Source: Nitrosomonas oligotropha (GTDB taxonomy: Bacteria > Pseudomonadota > Gammaproteobacteria > Burkholderiales > Nitrosomonadaceae). Taken from it: 64,000 nt of DNA. How positions within the stretch are numbered: the first letter of the stretch is position 1; every line of letters begins with the position of its first letter. Under the pieces are notes generated by a model, which saw only the letters and a list, made by a program, of their open reading frames with translations, had not been told where the DNA came from and ran no database searches. A program made the translations under genes and the position numbers. Location of the stretch: assembly GCF_900106555.1 (NCBI RefSeq), contig NZ_FNOE01000015.1:1-64000 (forward strand), in the 5' to 3' direction. Positions 31,888 through 39,268 of this stretch are shown here, one piece after another.

Positions 31888-32312
31888 AGCGTGCGTAAAT
31901 TGATGCAGTAATTAAACTCAGGAAGCCAACTCAAAGAAAGAAAACATAAAACGCACAGAACCGGGCCCAAACGGCGGCAATACATTTTGAGTAACCGGAA
32001 TATGCTCATTCTACAAGAATTCACACTGCAAATCTTTTCTCCATCCACTGCAGAATTGCACTGTTTCTCACTCTCCCCATCGTAGATAGTTGACAATCCA
32101 TAAGCCCTTCGATAGTCTCCACGCACGGATTGGATTTTGTATTTTTACGCACTCGCCATGCGCTGATTAAGCTGAAGGAAACGTTGGCAAGATGCACAAC
32201 CATCACTTCACGTCCCCGTTTCTCAGCCAGTCTCAGCTTTACGCGATACAAAAATGCATTTTTTTCATCTCTATGAACTATAAAAACCCGTCAATCTAAA
32301 AAGGAGAGCATG
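31888..32312. other. Intergenic region between MFS gene and rubrerythrin
   Basis: About 420 bases between divergent genes. Several short open frames on the minus strand overlap here but lack ribosome sites and family features. The last 60 bases are AT-rich and lead to AAGGAG at 32301-32306, so the rubrerythrin promoter is probably within the right half. I could not single out one promoter with confidence. Confidence 0.4.
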
Positions 32313-32732
32313 ATGGAACTGAAAGGATCAAAAACCGAAGGAAATTTGAAAGCCGCTTTTGCCGGTGAATCTCAAGCCAATCGCCGGTATTTATATTTTG
32401 CGGCAAAAGCTGACGTAGAAGGCCAAAACGACGTGGCTGCCGTATTCCGTTCTACTGCCGAAGGTGAAACGGGCCATGCGCACGGTCATCTGGAGTACCT
32501 GGAAAGCTGCGGAGATCCGGCTACCGGCTTGCCCTTCGGTGCTTCCCGCGACAACCTGAAAACCGCCATCGCCGGTGAAACACACGAATATACCGATATG
32601 TATCCAGGCATGGCAAAAACCGCGCGTGATGAAGGCTTTGACGAAATCGCCGATTGGTTTGAAACGCTCGCTAAAGCGGAACGCTCACACGCTAACCGTT
32701 TCCAGCGTGCACTGGATAGTCTGGCCGATTAA
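32313..32732 (+). CDS. Rubrerythrin-type diiron protein (no rubredoxin domain)
   Basis: A 139-residue four-helix ferritin-like diiron protein of the rubrerythrin family, normally a peroxide-reducing enzyme. Iron ligand motifs are in [12 protein letters not shown] (first Glu), [10 protein letters not shown] (Glu-x2-His), [20 protein letters not shown], and [10 protein letters not shown] (Glu-x2-His). There is no C-terminal rubredoxin-like CxxC domain, so electrons must come from another protein. ATG 32313 is preferred because AGGAG at 32302-32306 then has six-base spacing; an ATG three bases upstream is also in frame. The fused Fe-S oxidoreductase gene follows 118 bases downstream. Confidence 0.92.
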   Translation: MELKGSKTEGNLKAAFAGESQANRRYLYFAAKADVEGQNDVAAVFRSTAEGETGHAHGHLEYLESCGDPATGLPFGASRDNLKTAIAGETHEYTDMYPGMAKTARDEGFDEIADWFETLAKAERSHANRFQRALDSLAD

Positions 32733-32771
32733 TTTTATCGTGCCACGATTATTTCGCTGATTCCGAAATTT

Positions 32772-32807
32772 CTGCGGGGTTTTCCGGCTATCCGGTCAAC
32801 CCCGCAG
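32772..32807 (+). other. Strong RNA hairpin between rubrerythrin and oxidoreductase genes
   Basis: CTGCGGGGTT at 32772-32781 pairs perfectly with AACCCCGCAG at 32798-32807, and the loop contains a second self-pairing CCGG...CCGG. There is no run of T after it, so it is not a classic intrinsic terminator. It may stabilise the rubrerythrin message or partly separate expression of the two genes. Confidence 0.55.
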
Positions 32808-32850
32808 CCGCAAGTCTAAACTAAAACTTTGTATACGCTGATATCCCGCT

Positions 32851-34842
32851 ATGGCTACTCGTGAAGGCAGTCTCGAAGCACCGAAACGTCATCCTATCGA
32901 CTGGAAGAATCTCGACTTCTATAACGAAACCAGCTTAAATCAGGAGATGGAACGTGTTTTCGATATTTGCCACGGCTGCCGCCGCTGTGTCAATCTTTGC
33001 ACGGCATTTCCACGTTTGTTCGACCTGATTGACGAAAGCACCAGCGGGGAATTGGATAGCGTTAATAAACAACAATTTTGGGAAGTTGTCGATCGTTGCT
33101 ATCTGTGCGACATGTGTTTCATGACCAAATGCCCCTATGTGCCGCCGCATGAATGGAACATTGACTTTCCGCATTTGATGCTGCGCGCCAAAGCGGTCAA
33201 ATATAAAAAACAAGGCGCCGGTTTTCGCGACGAGCTGCTCTCCAGCACCGATTTAATGGGCAAACTGGCGACGATTCCCGTGGTGGTGCAAGCCGTTAAC
33301 GCCATGAATAACACACCAGCTGTACGCAAAATCATGGATAGCACGCTGAGCATCCATGCCGACCGTAAATTGCCTGAATATACGGCGGATAAATTTCGCG
33401 CAAACGCTAAACCAAACGATACCTTCCCCGTTAAAGACGGTGCGCGCACGCCCGGCAAAGTCGCTATTTACGCCACCTGCTATGTCAACTACAACGAACC
33501 CGGCATCGGCCACGATTTACTAAAAATACTGGAACATAACGAAATTCCAGCGCGTTTAGTAGAAAAAGAAGCTTGTTGCGGCATGCCGAAACTAGAACTG
33601 GGTGACCTGGATGCCGTGGAAAAGCTCAAAAATGAAAATATTCCACACTTGTTGAAACTGGCGCAAGACGGCTACGCCATTCTCTCGGCCGTGCCTTCCT
33701 GCACGTTGATGTACAAACAGGAATTACCGCTCATGTTTCCGCATGACGCAGCAGTGCAAGCTGTCGCTGCCGCCATGTTTGATCCGTTTGAATACTTGGC
33801 TCTGAGAAATCAGGAGAATTTGCTTAAGACGGATTTCAAGAAACCGCTGGGTAACGTGGCCTACCATATTCCTTGCCACCAACGCGTGCAAAACTTCGGA
33901 AAAAAAACCCGGGATATTCTGCAACTCATTCCGGACACCACCGTCAACACGGTGGAACGCTGCTCAGGTCATGACGGCACCTGGGGCGTTAAAAGTGAAC
34001 ACTTTGCTGACTCGATGAAAATTGGCCGTCCGGTTTTCAAGCAAATGGCCGCATCAAATCCGGATTACATCAGCTCGGATTGCGCAATTGCCGCGCGCCA
34101 TATTGAGCAAGGTATCGGCGAAAGCAAAGCACAGAAACTGCATCCGCTTACGTTACTTCGTTTGGCTTATGACCCTGATACCCCCGATAAACCAGCGGTT
34201 AGCGACGATCAACCCGGCAGCCACACTCCTTCACCAGGTGAAAAACAGATGACGACCACACTCACCCGCGAAAACCTCTTGACGCTGGAAGCCTATGCCA
34301 AAATCCGCAAAGACTTCCGCGCACAAATGATGACGCATAAGAAAATACGCAAAGTCCCGCTGGGGGAAAATATCACGCTGATTTTTGAAGATGCTCTGAC
34401 GATCCGCTATCAAATCCAGGAGATGCTGCACGTTGAGCGTATTTTCCAGGAAGCGGAAATCGTCCATGAACTGGAGACCTATACACCGCTGATTCCAGAT
34501 GGTCATAATTGGAAAGCCACGATGATGATCGAATACGCCGATCCGGTTGTCAGAGCCGCCAAACTGGCGACCTTAGTCGGCATCGAAGACAAGGTGTGGG
34601 TAAAAGTTGCCGGACATGCGCCGGTTTATGCCATTGCCGACGAAGACCTGGAGCGGGAAAATAGCGAAAAAACATCGTCCGTCCATTTCCTGCGCTTTGA
34701 ACTTACCCCGGCAATGATTCAAGCACTGCATCAAAACGCAACATTGAGCATGGGCGTTGATCATCCGGCTTATCAGGCCGCAATTGATCCTGTCGCTGCC
34801 GATGTTCGCGCTTCGTTATTGAATGATTTAGCCACGGCATGA
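32851..34842 (+). CDS. Fused Fe-S oxidoreductase (GlpC/HdrD-like) and DUF3501 protein
   Basis: A 663-residue two-part protein. The N-terminal part (about 1-450) has two [4Fe-4S] motifs, CHGCRRCVNLC near residue 39 and CYLCDMCFMTKCP near 83. Two cysteine-rich CCG-type domains follow, with ACCGMPKLELGD near 246, VPSCTLMY, YHIPCHQRVQ, and CSGHDGTWG near 372. This is the architecture of the GlpC/HdrD electron-transfer subunits. After a proline-rich linker (about 450-466), the C-terminal 198 residues, beginning MTTTLTRENLLTLEAYAKIRKD, match the DUF3501 family. In many proteobacteria rubrerythrin, this oxidoreductase and DUF3501 are neighbouring separate genes; here the last two are one frame. An internal ATG at 34248 could still start DUF3501 alone. 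Confidence 0.88.
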   Translation: MATREGSLEAPKRHPIDWKNLDFYNETSLNQEMERVFDICHGCRRCVNLCTAFPRLFDLIDESTSGELDSVNKQQFWEVVDRCYLCDMCFMTKCPYVPPHEWNIDFPHLMLRAKAVKYKKQGAGFRDELLSSTDLMGKLATIPVVVQAVNAMNNTPAVRKIMDSTLSIHADRKLPEYTADKFRANAKPNDTFPVKDGARTPGKVAIYATCYVNYNEPGIGHDLLKILEHNEIPARLVEKEACCGMPKLELGDLDAVEKLKNENIPHLLKLAQDGYAILSAVPSCTLMYKQELPLMFPHDAAVQAVAAAMFDPFEYLALRNQENLLKTDFKKPLGNVAYHIPCHQRVQNFGKKTRDILQLIPDTTVNTVERCSGHDGTWGVKSEHFADSMKIGRPVFKQMAASNPDYISSDCAIAARHIEQGIGESKAQKLHPLTLLRLAYDPDTPDKPAVSDDQPGSHTPSPGEKQMTTTLTRENLLTLEAYAKIRKDFRAQMMTHKKIRKVPLGENITLIFEDALTIRYQIQEMLHVERIFQEAEIVHELETYTPLIPDGHNWKATMMIEYADPVVRAAKLATLVGIEDKVWVKVAGHAPVYAIADEDLERENSEKTSSVHFLRFELTPAMIQALHQNATLSMGVDHPAYQAAIDPVAADVRASLLNDLATA

Positions 34843-35351
34843 AATCCATCTTCATTGCGCTGATCTGCGCTTTGCTGCTGCTCGCCTGTGCTAAACCGCC
34901 ATTTAAGGATGAGTTCGAGAGTGACAAACCCTGGGTTGAGCAAATGACGCACCTCCCCGCTTACCCCGAATTGAAGAATCTGCTGGCGTTTGACGCCGGT
35001 GCCGTGACGAGCAACCAATATTTGGTCGACACCACTTCCATCCGGATCGGTCAAGACGAGGTTATCCGCTTCACGTTGGTGGTTAAGTCATCGGCAGGCG
35101 CCATGAATGTCAGCTATGAAGGCATCCGCTGCGCTACCAGCGAGAGAAAACTCTATGCGCTCGGACGCGATGATAAAACTTGGACGAAACCCCGGGTATC
35201 GGAATGGCAAAAACTCGATTATGTCCGGCAATTTTATGCACAGCGCGAACTCTCCAAAAACATCTTTTGCCCGCATCAGCAAATTGTCAGCACTACCGAA
35301 GATGCCATTCAAGCACTGAAAGCAGGCATGCATCGAAGCATTTTCCGCTGA
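34839..35351 (+). CDS. CNP1-like family lipoprotein
   Basis: A 170-residue secreted lipoprotein. Its signal peptide ends in the lipobox LLLAC, with Cys17 as the lipidated residue. The rest matches the CNP1-like family, known from betaproteobacteria and Neisseria, of unknown function: DEFESDKPWVEQ, followed by a beta-rich core and DYVRQFYAQRELSKNIFC. Its ATG overlaps the preceding stop codon in ATGA at 34839-34842, so it is translationally coupled to the fused oxidoreductase gene. Confidence 0.82.
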   Translation: MKSIFIALICALLLLACAKPPFKDEFESDKPWVEQMTHLPAYPELKNLLAFDAGAVTSNQYLVDTTSIRIGQDEVIRFTLVVKSSAGAMNVSYEGIRCATSERKLYALGRDDKTWTKPRVSEWQKLDYVRQFYAQRELSKNIFCPHQQIVSTTEDAIQALKAGMHRSIFR

Positions 35352-35576
35352 TAAAAAATAAACTGCAGCTGCCAAAACTCAGTGTTTCCTCCCGGACACT
35401 GCTGTCCTATCTTCATTCATAAATTCATATCCATTAGAAATCAGAAATTTATTTTCCCCTATTGTTTTTGGGGGAATTAAAGCTCACACTCTGTGTGGGG
35501 GCATTCTATATGTCACCCCTCCTCTGGATCTCGTCGAGGATTAACCCGAGAAATCACTAGAATAAGGAAGAATCAC

Positions 35577-36953
35577 ATGAAAAAAAGCTTTAGCTTGATA
35601 TTGCCGGGCGCAATAAGTCTGTTTCTCCTCAGTTTCAGTAGTTGGGTCAGCGCAGAAGCCGCGCCAGCCTTAAGTGAAGCGCGCACAGTCGCACAATATA
35701 ATTACATCATCCATATTCTTGCCATGCTGCTGATCGGTTTCGGCTTTTTAATGGTTTTTGTACGCCGCTATGGGTTCGGGGCTGTAACAGGCACTTATTT
35801 GGTTGTCGCTGTCGGCTTGCCTTTATATATATTATTTCGCGCCAATGGTATTTTCGGCCATCAGCTTTCACCGCATTCGCTCGATGCGCTCCTGTATGCG
35901 GAGCTATCGGTTGCCACTGCATTGATCGCAATGGGAGCGGTACTGGGACGTTTGCGCGTTTTTCAATACGCCTTGCTCGCTTTACTCGTGGTCCCACTCT
36001 ATTTAATCAACGAATGGCTGGTGCTTGACGATGCCATCGGCTATACCACCGGTTTTCAGGATTCCGCTGGCTCGATCGTGATTCATGCCTTCGGTGCTTA
36101 TTTCGGGTTGAGTATGTCGCTGGTACTAACTACAGCTTACCAACGCAGCCAACCGATTGAATCGGATCACACATCGGATCGTTTCGCGATGCTCGGCTCC
36201 ATGGTACTTTGGTTGTTCTGGCCGAGCTTTGCCACCGCCCTGGTGCCGCTGGAAAACATGCCGCAAACCGTAGCCAATACATTGCTGGCACTATGCGGCG
36301 CGACCATTGCCACCTATTTCCTCAGCAGCAAACTGCACGGCGGCAAAACATCCATGGTGGATATGGCGAATGCCGCGCTGGCGGGTGGTGTTGCCATCGG
36401 CTCCGTGTGTAATATCGTTTCGCCTACCGGCGCCTTTGGCATCGGTTTGCTGGCCGGTATCGTCTCCGTTCTGGGTTACGTTTTTCTGCAACCCAGGCTC
36501 GAATCACGCTTTAAACTGGTCGACACCTGCGGCGTGCACAACCTACACGGTATGCCAGGGTTACTGGGCGGATTGAGTGCTTTCCTGGTCGTACCGGATG
36601 TCGCCATCGCACAATTCAATGGTATCGTCATCACATTGGTCATTGCAATTTCTGGCGGATTGCTTGCCGGTGCAATCATTAAAGCAACCGGAACCACACG
36701 CGAACCGTACGAAGACAGTGTCGAATTCACCCATCTGGCCGGACCTGAAACGGAGAATCTGCCAGAGCTGCTGGAAACCCGGGTAGAAGCTTTGGAAAGT
36801 CATGCCTTGGCCGCTAAGCCGCAAATTCCCGCCGAATCATCCGAAACAAAAATACTCGTCGCAAGACTGGAGTCCCGTCTTCAGATTCTGGAAAACAAAG
36901 TTGCAGCCGGGCAAGCTCAGAACACCGGGGATAAACCGGAGCCTCAGATTTGA
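35577..36953 (+). CDS. rh50: Rh50-type ammonium/ammonia channel
   Basis: A 458-residue Rhesus-type member of the Amt/Rh channel superfamily, with a cleavable signal peptide (residues about 5-25) and about 11 membrane helices. The Rh signature is GSIVIHAFGAYFGLS near residue 177, including the first pore His, and the second is VDTCGVHNLHGMPGLLGG near 330. The C-terminal 75 residues form a heptad-rich tail (LETRVEALESHAL and LESRLQILENKV). The start is ATG 35577, with AAGGAAG at 35564-35570; a longer in-frame opening would only add non-family residues. In ammonia oxidisers it conducts NH3 across the membrane. No glnK gene is adjacent. Confidence 0.92.
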   Translation: MKKSFSLILPGAISLFLLSFSSWVSAEAAPALSEARTVAQYNYIIHILAMLLIGFGFLMVFVRRYGFGAVTGTYLVVAVGLPLYILFRANGIFGHQLSPHSLDALLYAELSVATALIAMGAVLGRLRVFQYALLALLVVPLYLINEWLVLDDAIGYTTGFQDSAGSIVIHAFGAYFGLSMSLVLTTAYQRSQPIESDHTSDRFAMLGSMVLWLFWPSFATALVPLENMPQTVANTLLALCGATIATYFLSSKLHGGKTSMVDMANAALAGGVAIGSVCNIVSPTGAFGIGLLAGIVSVLGYVFLQPRLESRFKLVDTCGVHNLHGMPGLLGGLSAFLVVPDVAIAQFNGIVITLVIAISGGLLAGAIIKATGTTREPYEDSVEFTHLAGPETENLPELLETRVEALESHALAAKPQIPAESSETKILVARLESRLQILENKVAAGQAQNTGDKPEPQI

Positions 36954-36964
36954 TCTGCTTTTAT

Positions 36965-36994
36965 AAAAACCCCGCCGACTAGGGCGGGGTTTTT
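36965..36994 (+). terminator. Rho-independent terminator after rh50
   Basis: CCCCGCC at 36970-36976 pairs with GGCGGGG at 36983-36989 around a six-base loop, flanked by A5 at 36965-36969 and T5 at 36990-36994. It lies 11 bases after the rh50 stop codon. The symmetric A and T tracts mean it could also end transcripts coming from the convergent hxlR-type gene. Confidence 0.9.
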
Positions 36995-37026
36995 ATCGAT
37001 TAACACGATCGATAGAACCCAAGTTC

Positions 37027-37416
37027 CTATGCATCTTTCTCGGCATCAGCAGAGCGATGCACATATGATTTGAATACCCTTGTACCCGGATAATAGGTCA
37101 TTCCCCATTTAACCAAAGCTTCCAATACCGGACGCAAGTCTTCCCCTTTTTGCGTCAGCGCGTATTCATGTCTTACCGGCTTTTGTTGATAGGCATGCTG
37201 CACAATGATTCCAGCGGCTTCCAATTTTTTTAACCGGTCTGCCAATATATTGGTAGCGATCTGTTCCGGCGATGTTAGAAATTCTTGATAGCGCTTTTTA
37301 CCCAGCAGCAAATCCCGGACAAGCAGCAGCGTCCATTTATCGCCCAGATTATCGAGCGCACACGCAACCGGACAACACGATCGCTCAAAGTCTGTCTGGT
37401 TTAAATTGTCTGCCAT
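37027..37416 (-). CDS. HxlR family transcriptional regulator
   Basis: A 129-residue winged-helix regulator of the HxlR type. The N-terminal Cys-Pro-Val segment (RSCCPVACALDNLGDKWTLLLVRDLL) carries the family Cys, which in relatives such as YodB and HypR senses electrophiles or disulfide stress. Next come the recognition helix region (SPEQIATNILADRLKKLEAAGI) and a wing (RHEYALTQKGEDL). It is divergent from the GST-like gene, with a 132-base gap holding two copies of one operator-like sequence. Confidence 0.92.
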   Translation of the reverse strand: MADNLNQTDFERSCCPVACALDNLGDKWTLLLVRDLLLGKKRYQEFLTSPEQIATNILADRLKKLEAAGIIVQHAYQQKPVRHEYALTQKGEDLRPVLEALVKWGMTYYPGTRVFKSYVHRSADAEKDA

Positions 37417-37465
37417 AAATTACCTGCTCACTCTAAAAATGACTCCACCCTATTAATGTACTTTA

Positions 37466-37518
37466 TTGACTTGCAATTAACAAGCTTATAATATAGATTA
37501 ACTTGCAATAAACAAGTT
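37466..37518 (+). promoter_or_regulatory. Promoter with two HxlR-type operator copies
   Basis: Two near-identical inverted repeats, ACTTGCAATTAACAAGC at 37469-37485 and AACTTGCAATAAACAAGTT at 37500-37518, lie 32 bases apart. Between and over them is a plausible promoter for the GST-like gene: TTGACT at 37466-37471, 15 bases, then TATAAT at 37487-37492. One repeat covers the -35 to spacer region and the other the start site, the layout expected for repression. Binding by the adjacent HxlR protein is inference. Confidence 0.7.
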
Positions 37519-37548
37519 ACCATCATATAAATGACATAAGGATAAAAA

Positions 37549-38259
37549 ATGTTGAAACTGTATCAATTTGAACGCACTTGGGGCATTCCAAATTTAAGTC
37601 CTTTCTGCTGCAAAATAGAAACTTACTTGCGCATGGCCGGAATTGAACATGAAATTAAGCCCGCGTTGCCAATGCGTGCCCCCAAGGGAAAACTGCCGTA
37701 CATCGAAGATAATGGCAGAAAGCTTGGCGATTCCCGTTTCATCATCGAGCATCTCAAATCCGCTTATGCCGATTTGGATACCGCATTGACCGCTGAAGAA
37801 TTGGCCATATCCACTGCCATGCAGCGCTTACTGGAAGAGCATTTATTTTGGGTAGCGTTGTATTCACGCTGGCAATTTACCGATGAAAATTGGCAAGTCA
37901 ACAAACAAGCCATCTTCGGTGCATTACCGCCCATCATCCGGGATATCGCAGCAAGCCACACACGTAAAAAAATTCGACAGCAGATTCATGGGCATGGCAT
38001 GGGAAGGCATCAAACGGAAGAAATATTCGCATTGGGCAAACAGGATATTGACGCATTGGCGGCATATCTCGGCCACAAACCGTATTTCTTTGGCGACCGG
38101 CCGACGACATTGGACGCATCGGCATTCGGATTATTGATCAATATCAGCGGCTGCCCCATTGAATCTCCGCTTAAAGAACATGCATTAACCAAAGAAAATC
38201 TTGTCGCTTATATCGAGCGAATTACGCACAGTTTTTATCCGGATCTACAGCATCCATAA
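37549..38259 (+). CDS. Glutathione S-transferase-like protein (Fax/metaxin group)
   Basis: A 236-residue protein with a thioredoxin-like N-terminal domain (MLKLYQFERTWGIPNLSPFCCKIETYLRMAGI) and a helical GST C-terminal domain. The WGIPNLSPFCCK pattern and the GKLPYIEDNG cis-Pro segment resemble the failed-axon-connections/metaxin-like GST group. Substrates are unknown; a role in detoxifying reactive electrophiles fits its divergent HxlR neighbour and the operator repeats in its promoter. Confidence 0.82.
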   Translation: MLKLYQFERTWGIPNLSPFCCKIETYLRMAGIEHEIKPALPMRAPKGKLPYIEDNGRKLGDSRFIIEHLKSAYADLDTALTAEELAISTAMQRLLEEHLFWVALYSRWQFTDENWQVNKQAIFGALPPIIRDIAASHTRKKIRQQIHGHGMGRHQTEEIFALGKQDIDALAAYLGHKPYFFGDRPTTLDASAFGLLINISGCPIESPLKEHALTKENLVAYIERITHSFYPDLQHP

Positions 38260-38427
38260 AGTGACAATCTGATGGTTACAAAAAGATCGTAATCTTATTG
38301 TTACCCGCTATTGATTTTTATGACGAGAATTTTCATAGCTCATTTCATCGCCGATGCGACTGCCGCTTTAATCAGCGGCGATATTTGTTAAATGTATCCA
38401 TTCCAAAATACTCGCAACAATTAGTTC

Positions 38428-38451
38428 AAACGGGAGCCTCGGCTCCCGTTT
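38428..38451 (+). terminator. Rho-independent terminator
   Basis: AAACGGGAGCC at 38428-38438 is perfectly complementary to GGCTCCCGTTT at 38441-38451 across TC, followed by TTTC. The T-rich 3' side fits a plus-strand terminator. Confidence 0.85.
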
Positions 38452-38630
38452 TTCATTTCATGTTTCGTAACATTCAAATTCTGAGTAACCGCTTGAGCAG
38501 CCGGTGTTTGGGCTGTTTTTCTGACATTGCCACACAAACAGCGTGCAGCGAATCCGCTACGCCACCTTGTCAATTCGTAGTTAAAAATTGCCATCATCAT
38601 CGATCCTTTAAAAAATTAATTTCATTTTTA

Positions 38631-38708
38631 TGGGAATAATTCCCACAAACCATTTACGCGGAAAATTTTCCCACGTATAATGCTTTTTGTGTGGGAAATT
38701 ATCACACG
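38631..38708 (+). promoter_or_regulatory. Promoter with three GTGGGAA/TTCCCAC sites
   Basis: TTTACG at 38653-38658, 17 bases, then TATAAT at 38676-38681 form a good sigma-70 promoter for the small secreted protein. Around it, TTCCCAC occurs at 38640-38646 and 38668-38674 and its complement GTGGGAA at 38691-38697. The first lies in the inverted repeat TGGGAA-TAA-TTCCCA (38631-38645). The second abuts the palindrome GGAAAATTTTCC. The third lies in GTGTG...CACAC. The factor that binds is unknown. Confidence 0.6.
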
Positions 38709-38770
38709 AAAAACTCAATTCAATGAGTGAAAAACAAAACTTCATGAAACTTACTTAAGGAAGATTAACA

Positions 38771-39166
38771 ATGAAAACAAAAATGTTAAAAATTTCAACA
38801 CTATTAGGTGCAACTGCAATTTTTTTTGCAACGTCACTCGCTGCAGCTGATGCAAACGCTGCGGGCATTCGCATCAAATGCGAGAAAAAATCAAACCGCT
38901 CTTCAATTTCGGTGGATGGACGGAACCTGACACCAGGCAGTTACTCGGCAGTCGTCAAATCGGGTGACAATAAAGCCGTCGCTGAACTTAAATCGAGTAC
39001 GGGCGACGAAGTTGAGTTTGATTTCGATAGTGATAAGGGTGATATCGTTGCGGGTGCTGTCGCTATCAGCCCTATTTTCATCCAAGGTGGCAAAGTAACC
39101 GGTCAGATCAAAGATGCTGACGGATTTATCATTATCGAAGGCACAAGCTCTTGCCGTGTGCGCTAG
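38771..39166 (+). CDS. Small secreted protein of unknown function
   Basis: A 131-residue protein with a clear signal peptide (basic start, hydrophobic residues 8-26, cleavage probably near ANA at about 30). The mature part is about 100 residues, rich in beta-strand and in Gly, Ser, Lys and Asp. It has two cysteines, in IKCEKKSNRS near the start and SSCRVR at the end, that could form a disulfide tying the termini together. AAGGAAG precedes ATG 38771. I do not recognise the family. It has its own promoter with repeated sites upstream. Confidence 0.75.
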   Translation: MKTKMLKISTLLGATAIFFATSLAAADANAAGIRIKCEKKSNRSSISVDGRNLTPGSYSAVVKSGDNKAVAELKSSTGDEVEFDFDSDKGDIVAGAVAISPIFIQGGKVTGQIKDADGFIIIEGTSSCRVR

Positions 39167-39206
39167 AAATAAACTAAGTAATCGACATCACTCGCAATGA
39201 TCAAAA

Positions 39207-39247
39207 CAGTTCCGTGCTACTTTTGCCCTCCGGTAGCTTCGGAACTG
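39207..39247. other. Hairpin between secreted-protein gene and hrpA
   Basis: CAGTTCCG at 39207-39214 pairs with CGGAACTG at 39240-39247, and GCTAC at 39216-39220 with GTAGC at 39233-39237. There is no T tract. It sits between converging genes and may form the 3' end of either transcript. Confidence 0.5.
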
Positions 39248-39268
39248 CCCTTCACCTGCCTTCGCAGA

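Larger units (their letters stand above)
38260..38770. other. 511-base intergenic region with terminator and repeated sites
   Basis: No convincing gene. It holds a small hairpin (GCCGC at 38362-38366, GCGGC at 38375-38379), a strong terminator at 38428-38451, and a promoter with repeated GTGGGAA-type sites at 38631-38708. The terminator lies about 170 bases after the GST-like stop codon. It could end a long 3' tail or a separate small RNA. Confidence 0.5.

Noticed and set aside
32021-32251. Minus-strand open frame upstream of rubrerythrin that reads somewhat like a protein
   Set aside because: No ribosome site, no recognised family and it overlaps another open frame; it occupies the likely promoter region of the divergent rubrerythrin gene.
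34248-34842. DUF3501 as a separate gene starting at the internal ATG
   Set aside because: The frame is continuous with the oxidoreductase and there is no clear ribosome site at 34248, so one fused protein is the simpler reading. An additional internal start cannot be excluded.
38298-38639. Plus-strand frame of 113 codons after the GST-like gene
   Set aside because: A perfect Rho-independent terminator lies inside it and the translation is Cys/His/Ser-rich with no domain features.
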